Below are positions 10,213 to 20,029 of a DNA stretch of 64,000 nucleotides, piece by piece. Source of the stretch: an uncultured Phocaeicola sp. (GTDB taxonomy: Bacteria; Bacteroidota; Bacteroidia; Bacteroidales; Bacteroidaceae); contig CALUJF010000001.1 in NCBI GenBank assembly GCA_944320855.1, positions 62,001 to 126,000 of the forward strand. Direction: 5' to 3'. Each line of letters opens with the position of its first letter. Position 1 is the stretch's first letter. The notes beneath the pieces were generated by a model. That model had not been told where the DNA came from. It ran no database searches and was given only the letters and a program-made list of their open reading frames with translations. Both the position numbers and the translations under genes were made by a program.

Positions 10213-13200
10213 TTAAAATGTTACATTCAAACCAAATGTATAGATTCTTGGAGAAGGATAACGATAGTTATCGAAACCTGTCAACAACGCATCCTGATTT
10301 GTTGAACCGATTTCAGGGTCATATCCTTTATATTTTGAGAATGTATATACATTCTGCATATTGCAGTACAGTCTTAAATTCTCAAGCTTGATTTTGTTCA
10401 TCCATTTCTTAGGGAATGTGTATCCAAAAGAAATAGACTGTATTCTTAAGTATGAACCATCTTCTACAAATCTGTCACTGAAACGATAGTTAGATACATT
10501 TGAAGCAGATGAAGAAGCCATACGCGGCATTAATGGGTCACCACCTGAGATTCTTACATTATCATAAGTATCACCACCATTAGGGTCAATCAGTTCAAGT
10601 TTTGCATAATCAAGTGCAGATCTGAGCAAGTTAGTATTTTCTCTCGGATTTTCCAACTGTGTTCTACCCCAGTTTACAACTTCATTTCCATATGAACCAC
10701 TCAGGAATATATTCAAGTCAAACCCTTTATAACTGAATGAGTTTCCGAAACCGAAAGTAAAATCAGGATTAGGGTTACCAATATATGTACGGTCCTCTTC
10801 ATTGATAACACCATCATTATTTACATCTTCAAACATATAGTCACCAATCCAAACTCCATTTTTACCTATTTCCATGTCTTCAGGTAAAGCTGTAGCCTTA
10901 ATATTTCCTTCAGCATCTTTGTAATAGAAATCTGTAGCTTTTTCAAAACGACCTATTACCTTATATCCATAGAACTGACCGATAGGTTCGCCTACGGCTG
11001 TGCGCGTTATGATAGTTGTTGTAGAACCGCTTGTTACAGTCTTGTCTATCACGCTTGACTCTGTATCAAGAGAAAGCACCTTATTTCTATTTAAAGAGAA
11101 CACCAAGTTACTTCTCCACTGAAAACCTTTTGTATCGATATTTACTGTATTCAATGTCAATTCAATACCTTTGTTTTCCAAAGAACCGATATTCTTCCAT
11201 GGTGATGCAGCTGCACCGTTTCCGGCTGTACCTACATATGCAGGAAGTGGAACCTGAAGCAACAGATTGTTTGTTTTCTTGTAATAAAGATCCGCAATAA
11301 ACTCAATTCTGTTGTCGAAAAGGTTAAGGTCAAGACCTATATTGCTTGAGTTTGTGGTTTCCCATTTCAAATCAGGGTTAGGAGTATTACTTGCCAACAG
11401 ACCTGTTCCCCAGATAGTAGCTACTGATGAATATGTTGCAAGATAAGCATTATCAGTAACGTTCTGGTTACCGACAGATCCCCATCCAAGACGTAACTTC
11501 AGGTTGTTTATCACTTCATTGTCTTTCAGGAAATTCTCATTTGAAATTTTCCATGCAAGGGCTGCAGAAGGGAACCATCCTCAGCGGTTATCTTTATAGA
11601 ACTTAGAAGAACCATCTCTACGAAGAGTAAATGTCAGCAAATACTTATCATCATAAGAATAGAACAATCGTCCGAAATATGACATAATAGAACTCATGCC
11701 GCTATTACCATTGTTTGTTGCAGTTGTAGCATCACCGAGAGTCAAATCTGTAGCAGTATTAGAGATATACCCTTTTCTATTACCCATAAGATACTCCCAT
11801 TGACTTTTCTGCATTTCCTGACCAAGCATTGCATTTATTGTGTGTACCCCAAAGGTGTTTGCGTAGTTGATAACATTTCTCCAGTTCCAATATTTATTGT
11901 ATGATTTAGAGAAAGTTCCTTCACGGGTTTCATTAACAAGTGCACCAAACACATATGAAGGATTAAATTTATATGTATTTGTAACTCCATAATCAAAAGA
12001 CAATTCAGTCTTATATGTCAACCCTTTCATAAAAGTTATTTCTGCATAAGTATTAGCACGAATACCCATTTTTTCATTTGAGTTTTCATTAATCATAGCA
12101 AGCGCTACAGGGTTGTTCTGTACATACTCATCTGTATCAGGGCCATCAAAAGAGCCATCCGGATTTCTAACCGCTACATTTGGAGTTTGTTTCAATGCTG
12201 TAGCAATCAAAGAATTATCATCTACTGTAAGAATCTGTTCAGAGTTATTAAAATTAAAATTAACCCCCATCTTCAAATAACTTTTAACTTGTGAGTCAAA
12301 ACTACCACGCAAAGTCAAACGCTTAAAACCAGATCCTATAGCAATACCATCCTGATTTAAATATCCTGCACCTAAGGAATAGGTATTTTTATCAGTACCT
12401 CCTGTTACAGAAAGGTTATGACTTGTCATAAGAGCCTTACTAAACATTTCATCTTGCCAGTCTGTTCCCTCACCTAACATATCAGGGCGTATAAAAGTAT
12501 TGTCAGGTTCTACTATTCCCCATGATGAACCGGAATAATCTTTACCAGCTCTTACATTTTTATGTTCTGCATATTCACGCAAGTTAAGCATGTCAAGTTT
12601 CTTAGGCATTTCCTGCCAACCTACATATCCATCGTAAGTTACGCTTGCTTCACCTTTCTGGCCACGTTTTGTAGTAATCATGATTACACCGTTGGCTGCA
12701 CGCGCACCGTAAATAGCTGTGGCAGAGGCATCTTTCAACACGTCCATTGACACGATGTCCGAAGGGTTGATTGAAGCCAAAGGGTTATCACTACCAGAGC
12801 CGGATGAACCGTCTATAATAACACCGTCGATAACGAAGATAGGCTCGTTCGATGCGTTAAGTGAGTTGATACCACGAATACGGATTGAAGAACTTGCTCC
12901 AGGCATACCTGAGTTCGCCTGAACCTGTACACCGGCTGCACGTCCCTGAAGGACCTGATCAAGTGAAGTGGTTACTGATTTACTGATAGCATCACTCGAT
13001 ACTGATACTACAGAACCTGTCAAGTCACTTCTTTTCATCTGTCCATAACCTACAACCACAACTTCATCAAGCATCTCGGTATCTTCTTTAAGGACAATGT
13101 TGAAAGTTGTTTTTCCGGCTACAGCAACTTCCTCTGTTTTATAACCGATAAAAGAAACTTGCAATGTAGCTTTTGAAGATACGCTAAGGCTGAACGCACC

Positions 13201-13383
13201 ATCGAAATCAGTAACGATACCGTTGGTAGTACCTTTTTCTATTACACTTGCTCCGATTACAGGTTCACCGGCAGCATCTTTTACGATACCTTTCACAGTA
13301 ACATTCTGCGAAAGTCCCCATACAGGAATGAGGCACATCAGAAACAAAAGCCATAAAGACTTAAAACGATTTGTGCTTTTCAT
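10213..13383 (-). pseudogene. SusC/RagA-family TonB-dependent transporter, interrupted by one in-frame TGA
   Basis: A single frame of 1,056 sense positions runs from the ATG at 13383 to the stop at 10213, broken only by TGA at 11583-11581 (codon 601). The first part has a signal peptide, a carboxypeptidase-regulatory-like domain (VKGIVKDAAGEPVIGASV), a TonB-box region (EVVVVGYGQMKR) and the plug (NGVIMITTKRG). The text then runs SSKFYKDNR-stop-GWFPSAALAW. SusC proteins usually have Trp at this place, and TGG to TGA is one base change. The 455 codons after it still read as a good barrel ending in LNVTF, so the lesion is recent, a sequencing error, or read through. If real, the truncated protein lacks nearly half of its barrel and the operon may lose import and suffer polarity. 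Confidence 0.9.
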
Positions 13384-13482
13384 AAAATCACTAATTAATT
13401 AATAAATTATTTGTATAAACTAATAAAATTGTCACACACATATTTTTATATTATAAAATCGGAGAACTTTCTAATTAATTAT

Positions 13483-13845
13483 AGTACAAACCGGACTTTA
13501 TTAAATCATCATATGCTTTCGTATCATTTGTTGAGGCTTTTTAGTCAAATTTTCAATGATATACCGCTTTATTGCATTAAATGTTACATATATGATATTA
13601 TGTGTAACATTTTCGCTTGTAGATGTAACATACGTGATATTACTCGTAATGTTTGATGTTACATTTTATTTATTAATATGTAATTTTGTAACAATGAAAA
13701 TGATATGGTTTTACACTTAAAAGATAGTAGATATGAAAAATGATTTTAATACAGGATGAAAGACCTTTTTTACATTATTACATTATAAAAGGACTTTGTT
13801 GAGTTGTATCATTGATACCTTATTTATAAAAGTTCGGTTTGTACT
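13483..13845. repeat. 18-bp element present twice in opposite orientation between divergent units
   Basis: The minus strand of 13483-13500 reads TAAAGTCCGGTTTGTACT and the plus strand of 13828-13845 reads AAAAGTTCGGTTTGTACT (16 of 18 identical). Each copy points toward its own divergent gene: SusC about 100 bp away and the GH35-like gene about 270 bp away. They look like matched promoter-proximal elements for the two directions. The coordinates given span both copies. Confidence 0.6.
13580..13695. promoter_or_regulatory. Cluster of AATGTTACA sites, several in 21-bp phase, upstream of SusC
   Basis: This lies in the 728-bp gap 13384-14111. On the minus strand AATGTTACA-like sites occupy 13611-13603 (exact), 13632-13624 (8 of 9), 13653-13645 (6 of 9) and 13695-13687 (8 of 9), all on a 21-bp grid. 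Copies in the other orientation lie at 13580-13588 (exact) and 13655-13663 (8 of 9). The same nonamer occurs three times at exact 21-bp spacing before the second xylan operon. Direct repeats about two helical turns apart are typical of AraC-family binding, so this is a candidate operator for the regulator at the left end. The rest of the gap is AT-rich and holds no convincing gene. Confidence 0.65.
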
Positions 13846-14111
13846 TTGATAAAATCAAGAAAGGCTGCGGAAAGATTTGATTTAAGATAATGAATACACT
13901 ATAATTTCAGTACTAATGTAACACAAAGTTTACCACAAGGCCATTTAATTTTTCTGTAAACATCTGATACAGCCAGCATTTCAGTGTAAAGCTTTGTTCT
14001 GTTTGTTACAAAAACTTCAACGTATATTACATCTGCTTATTTTCAGTGTTTCAACTTTTGTCATGAATTATAAAACAATGTATATTTGCCGGAAACATTA
14101 AACTTAAATTC

Positions 14112-15818
14112 ATGAAAAAACATTTCTTATCCATGGCTTTGTGCCTTGCCCTATCATCATTACAGGCACAAGACCTACCACACTGGACCAAGCAGGGAAC
14201 TGCCACACAGCTTATAGTAGACAACAAACCGATGCTTTTGCTGGCCGGAGAGTTGGGCAATTCATCGGCTTCTTCAACAGAGGACATCGAGAATATTTTT
14301 CCGAAACTTAAACGTATTGGGCTGAACACAGCTCTTGTTCCTGCATACTGGGACCTGATTGAAGCGGAAGAGGGTAAATTCGACTTCACTCTGATAGATA
14401 AAACCATAGCTGAAGCGAAGAAGCATGACATGAAGGTAGTGTTTCTATGGTTCGGAGCATGGAAAAACTCAATGAGCTGTTATGCGCCACTGTGGTTCAA
14501 GGCGGACTATAAAAAATATCCTCGCTGCTACACGGAAAGCGGAAAACCTCTGGAGATAGCGAGTCCGTTTTCGGAAAACGTATTCAAGGCTGATTCAAGA
14601 GCATTTGTCGAACTGATGAAACATATCAGGGAAGTGGACGCGAAAGAGAACACCGTAATAATGATACAGGTGGAAAATGAAATAGGTATGCTGGAGAGTG
14701 CAAGAGATCACTCAAAAACGGCAGACAGACTTTTTGAATCTGAAATACCGAACGAACTGAAAAAATATCTGAAAAGCAACAGTAAGACTCTTCATCCGTG
14801 GTTGGCCGAGAAATGGAAAAAGGCAGGAGGAAAAACTGAGGGAACATGGGAAGAGGTGTTCGGCAAGGATATATATACCGACGAAATATTCATGGCATGG
14901 CAATATGCAGCGTACGTGGAAAAAATGATTCAGAAAGGAAGGGAGGTATATAATCTGCCTATGTACGTCAACGCAGCAATGAACAGCCGTGGCAGAAAAC
15001 TGGGGGAATACCCTTCGGCAGGACCGCTTGCACACCTTATAGATATATGGAAATGTGCTGCTCCGGGCATTGACCTCCTGGCACCGGACATCTATGACAA
15101 AGGATTTACAGACTGGGTATCGCAGTACAAACTGCACAACAACCCGCTCTTCATTCCGGAAATAAGACTTGAAGCGAACGACGGGGTAAGGGCTTTCTAT
15201 GTGTTCGGACAACATGATGCGATAGGTTTCAGTCCGTTCTCGATAGAGGATGCTCCGGACGACGGCAATTACAAGCTGACAAAAGGATACAGGAAACTGA
15301 AAGAGCTAATGCCTGTCATTACAAAATATCAGGGTAAGGGAATGATGAAAGGTGTATTGTTTGACGGTGAGAACAGAGAAAAGAATATAGAATGGGACGG
15401 AATGACTTTGGTATGCAAGCATTTCTTCACTCTTCCATGGGATGCAAGGGCTACGGATGGAAGTATCTGGCCGGAAGGTGGAGGGCTGATTATCAGGCTG
15501 AACGAACTGGAATATATTGTAGCCGGAAGTGGTATAGTAATGGAGTTCAAGACACCGGACGAAATGAAAGGGTATGTGAAAAAAGAACTCGGTGAGGATG
15601 GTTTTGTGGCTTCAGGAGGAAAAACTACTACTAAAGAGGTGTGGAACAACGGAAAACGCATAGGGATAGGTTCGGTAGACGAAGTCAGTGTAGACAGTAA
15701 TGGAAATTTGAAATATCTTCGCCGACTGAACGGTGACCAGGATCACCAGGGAAGGCATGTAAGAATCGGAGTCGATGATTTCAGTATTCTGCACGTTAAG
15801 CTTTACGAATACAGATAA
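14112..15818 (+). CDS. GH35-type glycoside hydrolase with DUF5597-like C-terminal domain
   Basis: A signal peptide (cleavage near LQAQ) is followed by a TIM-barrel domain that opens with the GH35 pattern (PMLLLAGELGNSSAS; LNTALVPAYWDLIEAEEGKFD). The acid/base Glu190 lies in IQVENEIG, and a plausible nucleophile Glu in LFIPEIRLE. The C-terminal part (YRKLKELMPVI onward) corresponds to the small domain seen in a subgroup of Bacteroidetes GH35 proteins. Members of the family are usually called beta-galactosidases, but in a xylan locus this one may act on a galactose or other decoration, so the substrate is open. The secreted protein is probably periplasmic. It is transcribed away from SusC, and its 3' end is built into a long palindrome shared with the GH67 gene. 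Confidence 0.82.
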   Translation: MKKHFLSMALCLALSSLQAQDLPHWTKQGTATQLIVDNKPMLLLAGELGNSSASSTEDIENIFPKLKRIGLNTALVPAYWDLIEAEEGKFDFTLIDKTIAEAKKHDMKVVFLWFGAWKNSMSCYAPLWFKADYKKYPRCYTESGKPLEIASPFSENVFKADSRAFVELMKHIREVDAKENTVIMIQVENEIGMLESARDHSKTADRLFESEIPNELKKYLKSNSKTLHPWLAEKWKKAGGKTEGTWEEVFGKDIYTDEIFMAWQYAAYVEKMIQKGREVYNLPMYVNAAMNSRGRKLGEYPSAGPLAHLIDIWKCAAPGIDLLAPDIYDKGFTDWVSQYKLHNNPLFIPEIRLEANDGVRAFYVFGQHDAIGFSPFSIEDAPDDGNYKLTKGYRKLKELMPVITKYQGKGMMKGVLFDGENREKNIEWDGMTLVCKHFFTLPWDARATDGSIWPEGGGLIIRLNELEYIVAGSGIVMEFKTPDEMKGYVKKELGEDGFVASGGKTTTKEVWNNGKRIGIGSVDEVSVDSNGNLKYLRRLNGDQDHQGRHVRIGVDDFSILHVKLYEYR

Positions 15819-15875
15819 TATAATCAAAAAAGCTCTAAGCCAATAGCTTAGAGCTTTTTTGATTATATTATCTGT
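15811..15875. terminator. Bidirectional terminator: perfect inverted repeat with 30-bp arms
   Basis: Arms 15811-15840 and 15846-15875 are perfect complements around the 5-base loop CAATA. The core AGCTCTAAGC stem is followed by TTTTTT on both strands, a classical intrinsic terminator in each direction. The left arm contains the stop codon of the GH35-like gene, and the right arm ends at the first base of the GH67 stop. Confidence 0.92.
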
Positions 15876-17890
15876 CATTTTCGTGGTAAGATTTCCTCTG
15901 TAGGACATTCATAATTACTTATAGGAAGTTTCACCTTTTTAAGTTCTTTAAGTCTGTATACCGGTTTATCTACTCCTGAATGATATTTCATCCGTGAAAA
16001 TGTTCGGAAATACTCCAAACACGCATCTTTCCACCACACGGCATCATCTGCCTGAATCTTCAAACGACGGGCTACGGCTTCATAACGTTCCTTGTCGATA
16101 TACGGTGACATCTGTTTCCATATTTCACAGAACTCATGAGCTTTATCCACTCCACTCTGATATTTATAGCACAGTTCATCCCATAAGGTATTGCCGGACT
16201 TTAGTTTATAACCCCACGGCACATGATGAAACCATAGAAGATATTCTTCAGGACAGCTATCCAAACTGTTGAAAACAGCTGCCAAGGAATCAGGATACTG
16301 GGAAACCGCATCACTTCCAGAGGTAGTCCTGTCGAAACCTAAACCTACTTTGTCGGCACGATGATAATATGACGGTAGCCAGTCTGCTCTGGCTCCGGGA
16401 ATCTCACACCAAGGTTCAGGGCCATAATGATGATTCCAGGCAAATATATGATGAAGACCTAATGGCATCATATAGTCCACCACTGTCTCGCGGCTATCAA
16501 GCATCATTCTATTAACCGGAACCAGAAATTCCGGTTCATCGGTAAATGTCTGTACAATCCACTCGGTTGCTATCTGTGACGAAGATAAGGCAGGATTCCA
16601 TGCAAGTCGTCCGAAGGCATACCAATTAGCTTGGGCAAAATCATTCCCACACCAGTTTGTATCATCTCCTATATTGGACACTCCTGCAACAGCCTTAATA
16701 GAATATGGGGATACATATTTGTAAAATTCTTTCCACATAGGAGCAAGATAGGCCAGATGGTTGGAATGCCCCAAATACTCTTGAGTAATCTGGAATTCAG
16801 CCATCAACGGTGTGTGTGGCATACTGCCGAAAAGAGGACTGTATGGTTCACGAGGCTGAAAGTCTATAGGTCCGTTCTTCACCTGAACAATAACATTGTC
16901 AAGAAATTTCCCATCCAAAGGTTTAAACTCAAGATATGCCTGTTTTGCTCTGTCATCGTCAGTAGGACTATACACAAAGGCACGCCACATCACTATTCCC
17001 CCATATGGTTTCAATGCTGAAGCAAGCATATTTGCACCCTGCGCATGCGTACGGCCATAATCACATGGACCCGGTTGTCCTTCTGAATTGGCTTTTACAA
17101 GGAAGCCTCCAAAATCCGGAATAAGGGAATAGATGTCATGTACCTTATTTTTCCACCATTCTGACACTTCCTTATCCAACGGATCGGCTGTAGGAAGTCC
17201 ACCAAGCTTTATCGGTGAGGCAAAATTTACAGAGAGATACACTTTAATTCCATAAGGACGAAATACATCAGAAAGTGCCTTTACTTTAACAAGATATTCG
17301 TCGGAAAGTATTTCTACTGATGCATTGACATTATTAATTACCGTACCGTTGATTCCTATAGATGCATTGGCACGAGCATACATCTCGTACGAAGATGAAA
17401 TCTTTACGGGAAGTTCATCCCATTTCCAAAGAGAATGACCTGCATAACCACGTTCTATAGTACCGTCAAGATTATCCCAATGATTAAGTATTCTATATTC
17501 ATAGAGAGGGCTTTCTGATATATTCAGGTTCTTACAGTCGTTTTCTTCAGCCTGCAGACGTAACAGATGGTAGGCTGCATAAAGCAGCCCCTTCTCTGCA
17601 GATGATTCCAGTATTATATCATTACCGGCCGAGCGTATGGTATAGCCTTCATCACCAAGTCCATAGTGTTCGCGGTCGGCACTTATGCGTAATATCACCT
17701 TCCCTCCTTTCCACAAAGAAGCCAATTCCTTGCGTGCTACATCAATGACAGGAGAGGCTATATCACAAACCACCGTAGCCTGGCAGGACGGTTCTTGTCT
17801 GAGCCATAGATTACTTCCATTTTCTGCAGATGCGAACAAGCCGCATCCGCAGAAAAATAAACCTAATAATATCCTGCTAATCATTTGCAC
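15875..17890 (-). CDS. GH67 alpha-glucuronidase
   Basis: The 671-residue protein has a signal peptide (GLFASAENG) and reads as GH67 throughout: the N-terminal domain, then the barrel (ILNHWDNLDGTIERGYAG; SASIGINGTVINNV-type strand; GGFLVKANSEGQPGP, whose Glu is typical) and the C-terminal helices (PEEYLLWFHHVPW; YHSGVDKPVYRLKEL). GH67 removes 4-O-methylglucuronic acid from the non-reducing end of xylo-oligosaccharides, probably here in the periplasm. It is the last gene of the operon and its start overlaps the stop of the upstream GH43 gene by 14 bases, suggesting coupled translation. A second ATG lies two codons in. Confidence 0.94.
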   Translation of the reverse strand: MQMISRILLGLFFCGCGLFASAENGSNLWLRQEPSCQATVVCDIASPVIDVARKELASLWKGGKVILRISADREHYGLGDEGYTIRSAGNDIILESSAEKGLLYAAYHLLRLQAEENDCKNLNISESPLYEYRILNHWDNLDGTIERGYAGHSLWKWDELPVKISSSYEMYARANASIGINGTVINNVNASVEILSDEYLVKVKALSDVFRPYGIKVYLSVNFASPIKLGGLPTADPLDKEVSEWWKNKVHDIYSLIPDFGGFLVKANSEGQPGPCDYGRTHAQGANMLASALKPYGGIVMWRAFVYSPTDDDRAKQAYLEFKPLDGKFLDNVIVQVKNGPIDFQPREPYSPLFGSMPHTPLMAEFQITQEYLGHSNHLAYLAPMWKEFYKYVSPYSIKAVAGVSNIGDDTNWCGNDFAQANWYAFGRLAWNPALSSSQIATEWIVQTFTDEPEFLVPVNRMMLDSRETVVDYMMPLGLHHIFAWNHHYGPEPWCEIPGARADWLPSYYHRADKVGLGFDRTTSGSDAVSQYPDSLAAVFNSLDSCPEEYLLWFHHVPWGYKLKSGNTLWDELCYKYQSGVDKAHEFCEIWKQMSPYIDKERYEAVARRLKIQADDAVWWKDACLEYFRTFSRMKYHSGVDKPVYRLKELKKVKLPISNYECPTEEILPRK

Positions 17891-18854
17891 TGCCTTCTAT
17901 TGTAATAATCTTACCATTGTCGTCATACTCGAGTTCTACAACTTTCAGGCTGCGAAGCCATGTCTTGCCCCCTGAAGGAACACAGTCATGATGGAACAAA
18001 TACCACTTTCCCTTATACTCAACTATTGAATGGTGAGTGGTCCATCCTACTACCGGCGTTAGTATAACTCCCTGATATACAAAAGGACCATAAGGATTAT
18101 CACCTACAGCATAACACAGCAAGTGTGTATCTCCGGTAGAATACGACAAATAGTATTTACCATTATATTTGTGCATCCATGATGCTTCGAAAAAACGATG
18201 CGGATCGCCTGCTTTAAGAGGCTGTCCGTCTTCTCCAAGAATAATTACAGGACGTGGGTCTTCTGCAAACTGAAGCATATCGTCTGAAAGCTTAACAACA
18301 CGGCTTGGCAATGCCGGTTCATCATCAGCTGGAAGGCACGGATTTTCTATGGCCTTATTGTCACGATAACGCTGAAGCTGACCTCCCCATATACCGCCAA
18401 AATACATATAATGTTCTCCGTCATCATCGCGGAAAACAGCCATATCGATACTGTAACTTCCACGAACAGGGTCCGGCTGAGGGATGAACGGACCTTCAGG
18501 GCTGTCGCTTATGGCAACTCCCATTCGGAATATGTCATTACGGTCTTTCAGAGGGAAATACATATAGTATTTTCCATTCTTGCAAGCTACGTCGCAGTCC
18601 CATAGCTGACGTCCTGCCCATGGAATATCCGAGACTTTCAGAACTACTCCGTGGTCTACTATTTCACCATTCATCACATCGTCTGTAGACAGGACATGAT
18701 AGTCGTTCATGTCGAAATGGTCGCCATTGTCATTCTCCGGTATTCCGGATTCGCGGTCGTGCGACGGATAAATATATAATCTACCATTGAAAACATGCAC
18801 TGACGGATCTGCCATATAATCGGCAGGAAACAGATATCTTTCTTCCTTTTTCAT
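17877..18854 (-). CDS. GH43 beta-xylosidase/arabinofuranosidase without signal peptide
   Basis: The 325-residue single-domain GH43 starts directly with the propeller (YMADPSVHVFNGRLYIYPSHD), so it is predicted to be cytoplasmic. The base Asp is in MADPS, a second acidic residue in SIDMAVFRDDDG, and the acid Glu in FFEASWMHKYNG. This compact type is common next to GPH transporters and GH10/GH67 genes in Bacteroidetes xylan clusters, where it trims imported xylo-oligosaccharides to xylose or arabinose. It lies 29 bp after the GH10 gene and overlaps the GH67 gene, consistent with one operon. Confidence 0.9.
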   Translation of the reverse strand: MKKEERYLFPADYMADPSVHVFNGRLYIYPSHDRESGIPENDNGDHFDMNDYHVLSTDDVMNGEIVDHGVVLKVSDIPWAGRQLWDCDVACKNGKYYMYFPLKDRNDIFRMGVAISDSPEGPFIPQPDPVRGSYSIDMAVFRDDDGEHYMYFGGIWGGQLQRYRDNKAIENPCLPADDEPALPSRVVKLSDDMLQFAEDPRPVIILGEDGQPLKAGDPHRFFEASWMHKYNGKYYLSYSTGDTHLLCYAVGDNPYGPFVYQGVILTPVVGWTTHHSIVEYKGKWYLFHHDCVPSGGKTWLRSLKVVELEYDDNGKIITIEGSAND

Positions 18855-18883
18855 TGTTTTATATTTTTACGGTTATTAAGTTT

Positions 18884-20008
18884 CTATTTATTTTCAACTT
18901 CTTCTATCATATCCTTTACAAATTTCTTTGGCTGATAGTTGCGGTCGAACAGCAAAGGATAGTCCTTTCTGCCTCTTACAGGGAAATCATTCTTCCATGA
19001 ATCGCCATCGCTGACACCCCACGCTGTGACACGTGTAACGATGTCGGAATGTTTCTCAAAAAGGGTGAAGAATTCATCCATTCGCCTGTTCCATGCTGTA
19101 TTTACAGAATCGGGCAAAGCATCAGGATATGGATTCAGCGATTTCCTGAAAGCCACTGTATCCGATATATTGGCACTCTGACGGGCTGTCGGCAATGCAC
19201 TCATATCCCATTCTGTAATCATTACTTTCACCCCTTCGGCAGCAAAGGCAAGCATACTTTCTTCAAATTCATTTATATCAGGATAATCCATTCCCATATG
19301 TCCCTGCATACCTACGGCATCTATTCTAATACCTTTTTCCTTAAGAGAACGTATTAGTTTCACTACTCCATCACGGCGTCCTTTCACATTCATACCGTAG
19401 TCATTATAATAAAGTTCTGCATCGGGGTCTGCTTCATGGGCATACTGAAATGCAAGAGGGATAAATTCCTCACCAAGAATCTCGTAGAATTTGCTCTTGC
19501 GATATGAACCGTCCTCTACAATGGCTTCATTCACTACATCCCATCCTTTTATCTTACCTTTATATCTGCCCACGACTGTAGATATGTGGGTTTTCATTCT
19601 CTGTTTCAATTTTTCAGCAGATACATTATTGCCTTTGTCATCAACAAAGAACCAGTCCGGACACTGTGAATGCCATATAAGGCAGTGACCGATAATGGAC
19701 ATATTGTTCTCAATACCAAAATTTACAAACTTATCGGCCTCATCAAAAAAGAATTCACCCTCGCGTGGCTGGATTTTCTCACTCTTCATGCAGTTTTCAG
19801 CAACAATAGAGTTGAAATGACGTTTTACGATTTTCAATGAAGACGTGTCAGCACCGGATGACTGTCTTACATTTAAAGCCGTTCCGAGAAGAAATTTGTT
19901 TTCCACAACGTCCTTCAGACCGATTTCCTTTGTCTGAGTTGTACCGCCTGAACACGACGCAACAAGAATACCACAAAAAGATACTGTAGCTAAATGTTTG
20001 AATTTCAT
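18884..20008 (-). CDS. GH10 endo-1,4-beta-xylanase lipoprotein
   Basis: A signal peptide with lipobox (LVASC, Cys19) precedes an uninterrupted GH10 barrel: [27 protein letters not shown], the acid/base Glu161 in [35 protein letters not shown], and the nucleophile Glu266 in VMITEWDMS. Compared with the other GH10 of the window it lacks the inserted binding module, so it probably works on soluble oligosaccharides, perhaps in the periplasm. It sits 21 bp after the transporter gene and 29 bp before the GH43 gene. Confidence 0.95.
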   Translation of the reverse strand: MKFKHLATVSFCGILVASCSGGTTQTKEIGLKDVVENKFLLGTALNVRQSSGADTSSLKIVKRHFNSIVAENCMKSEKIQPREGEFFFDEADKFVNFGIENNMSIIGHCLIWHSQCPDWFFVDDKGNNVSAEKLKQRMKTHISTVVGRYKGKIKGWDVVNEAIVEDGSYRKSKFYEILGEEFIPLAFQYAHEADPDAELYYNDYGMNVKGRRDGVVKLIRSLKEKGIRIDAVGMQGHMGMDYPDINEFEESMLAFAAEGVKVMITEWDMSALPTARQSANISDTVAFRKSLNPYPDALPDSVNTAWNRRMDEFFTLFEKHSDIVTRVTAWGVSDGDSWKNDFPVRGRKDYPLLFDRNYQPKKFVKDMIEEVENK

Positions 20009-20029
20009 AACTGTATTTTTCTATTCTGG

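Noticed and set aside
10213-11514. Separate gene starting at an internal ATG after the SusC stop
   Set aside because: There is no signal peptide or ribosome-binding site; the frame continues directly from the SusC barrel, so it is the downstream half of the interrupted gene.
13916-14011. Weak TGTAACA/TGTTACA matches before the GH35-like gene
   Set aside because: The matches are partial, off the 21-bp grid and in an AT-rich stretch, so chance is likely; they are not listed as operators.
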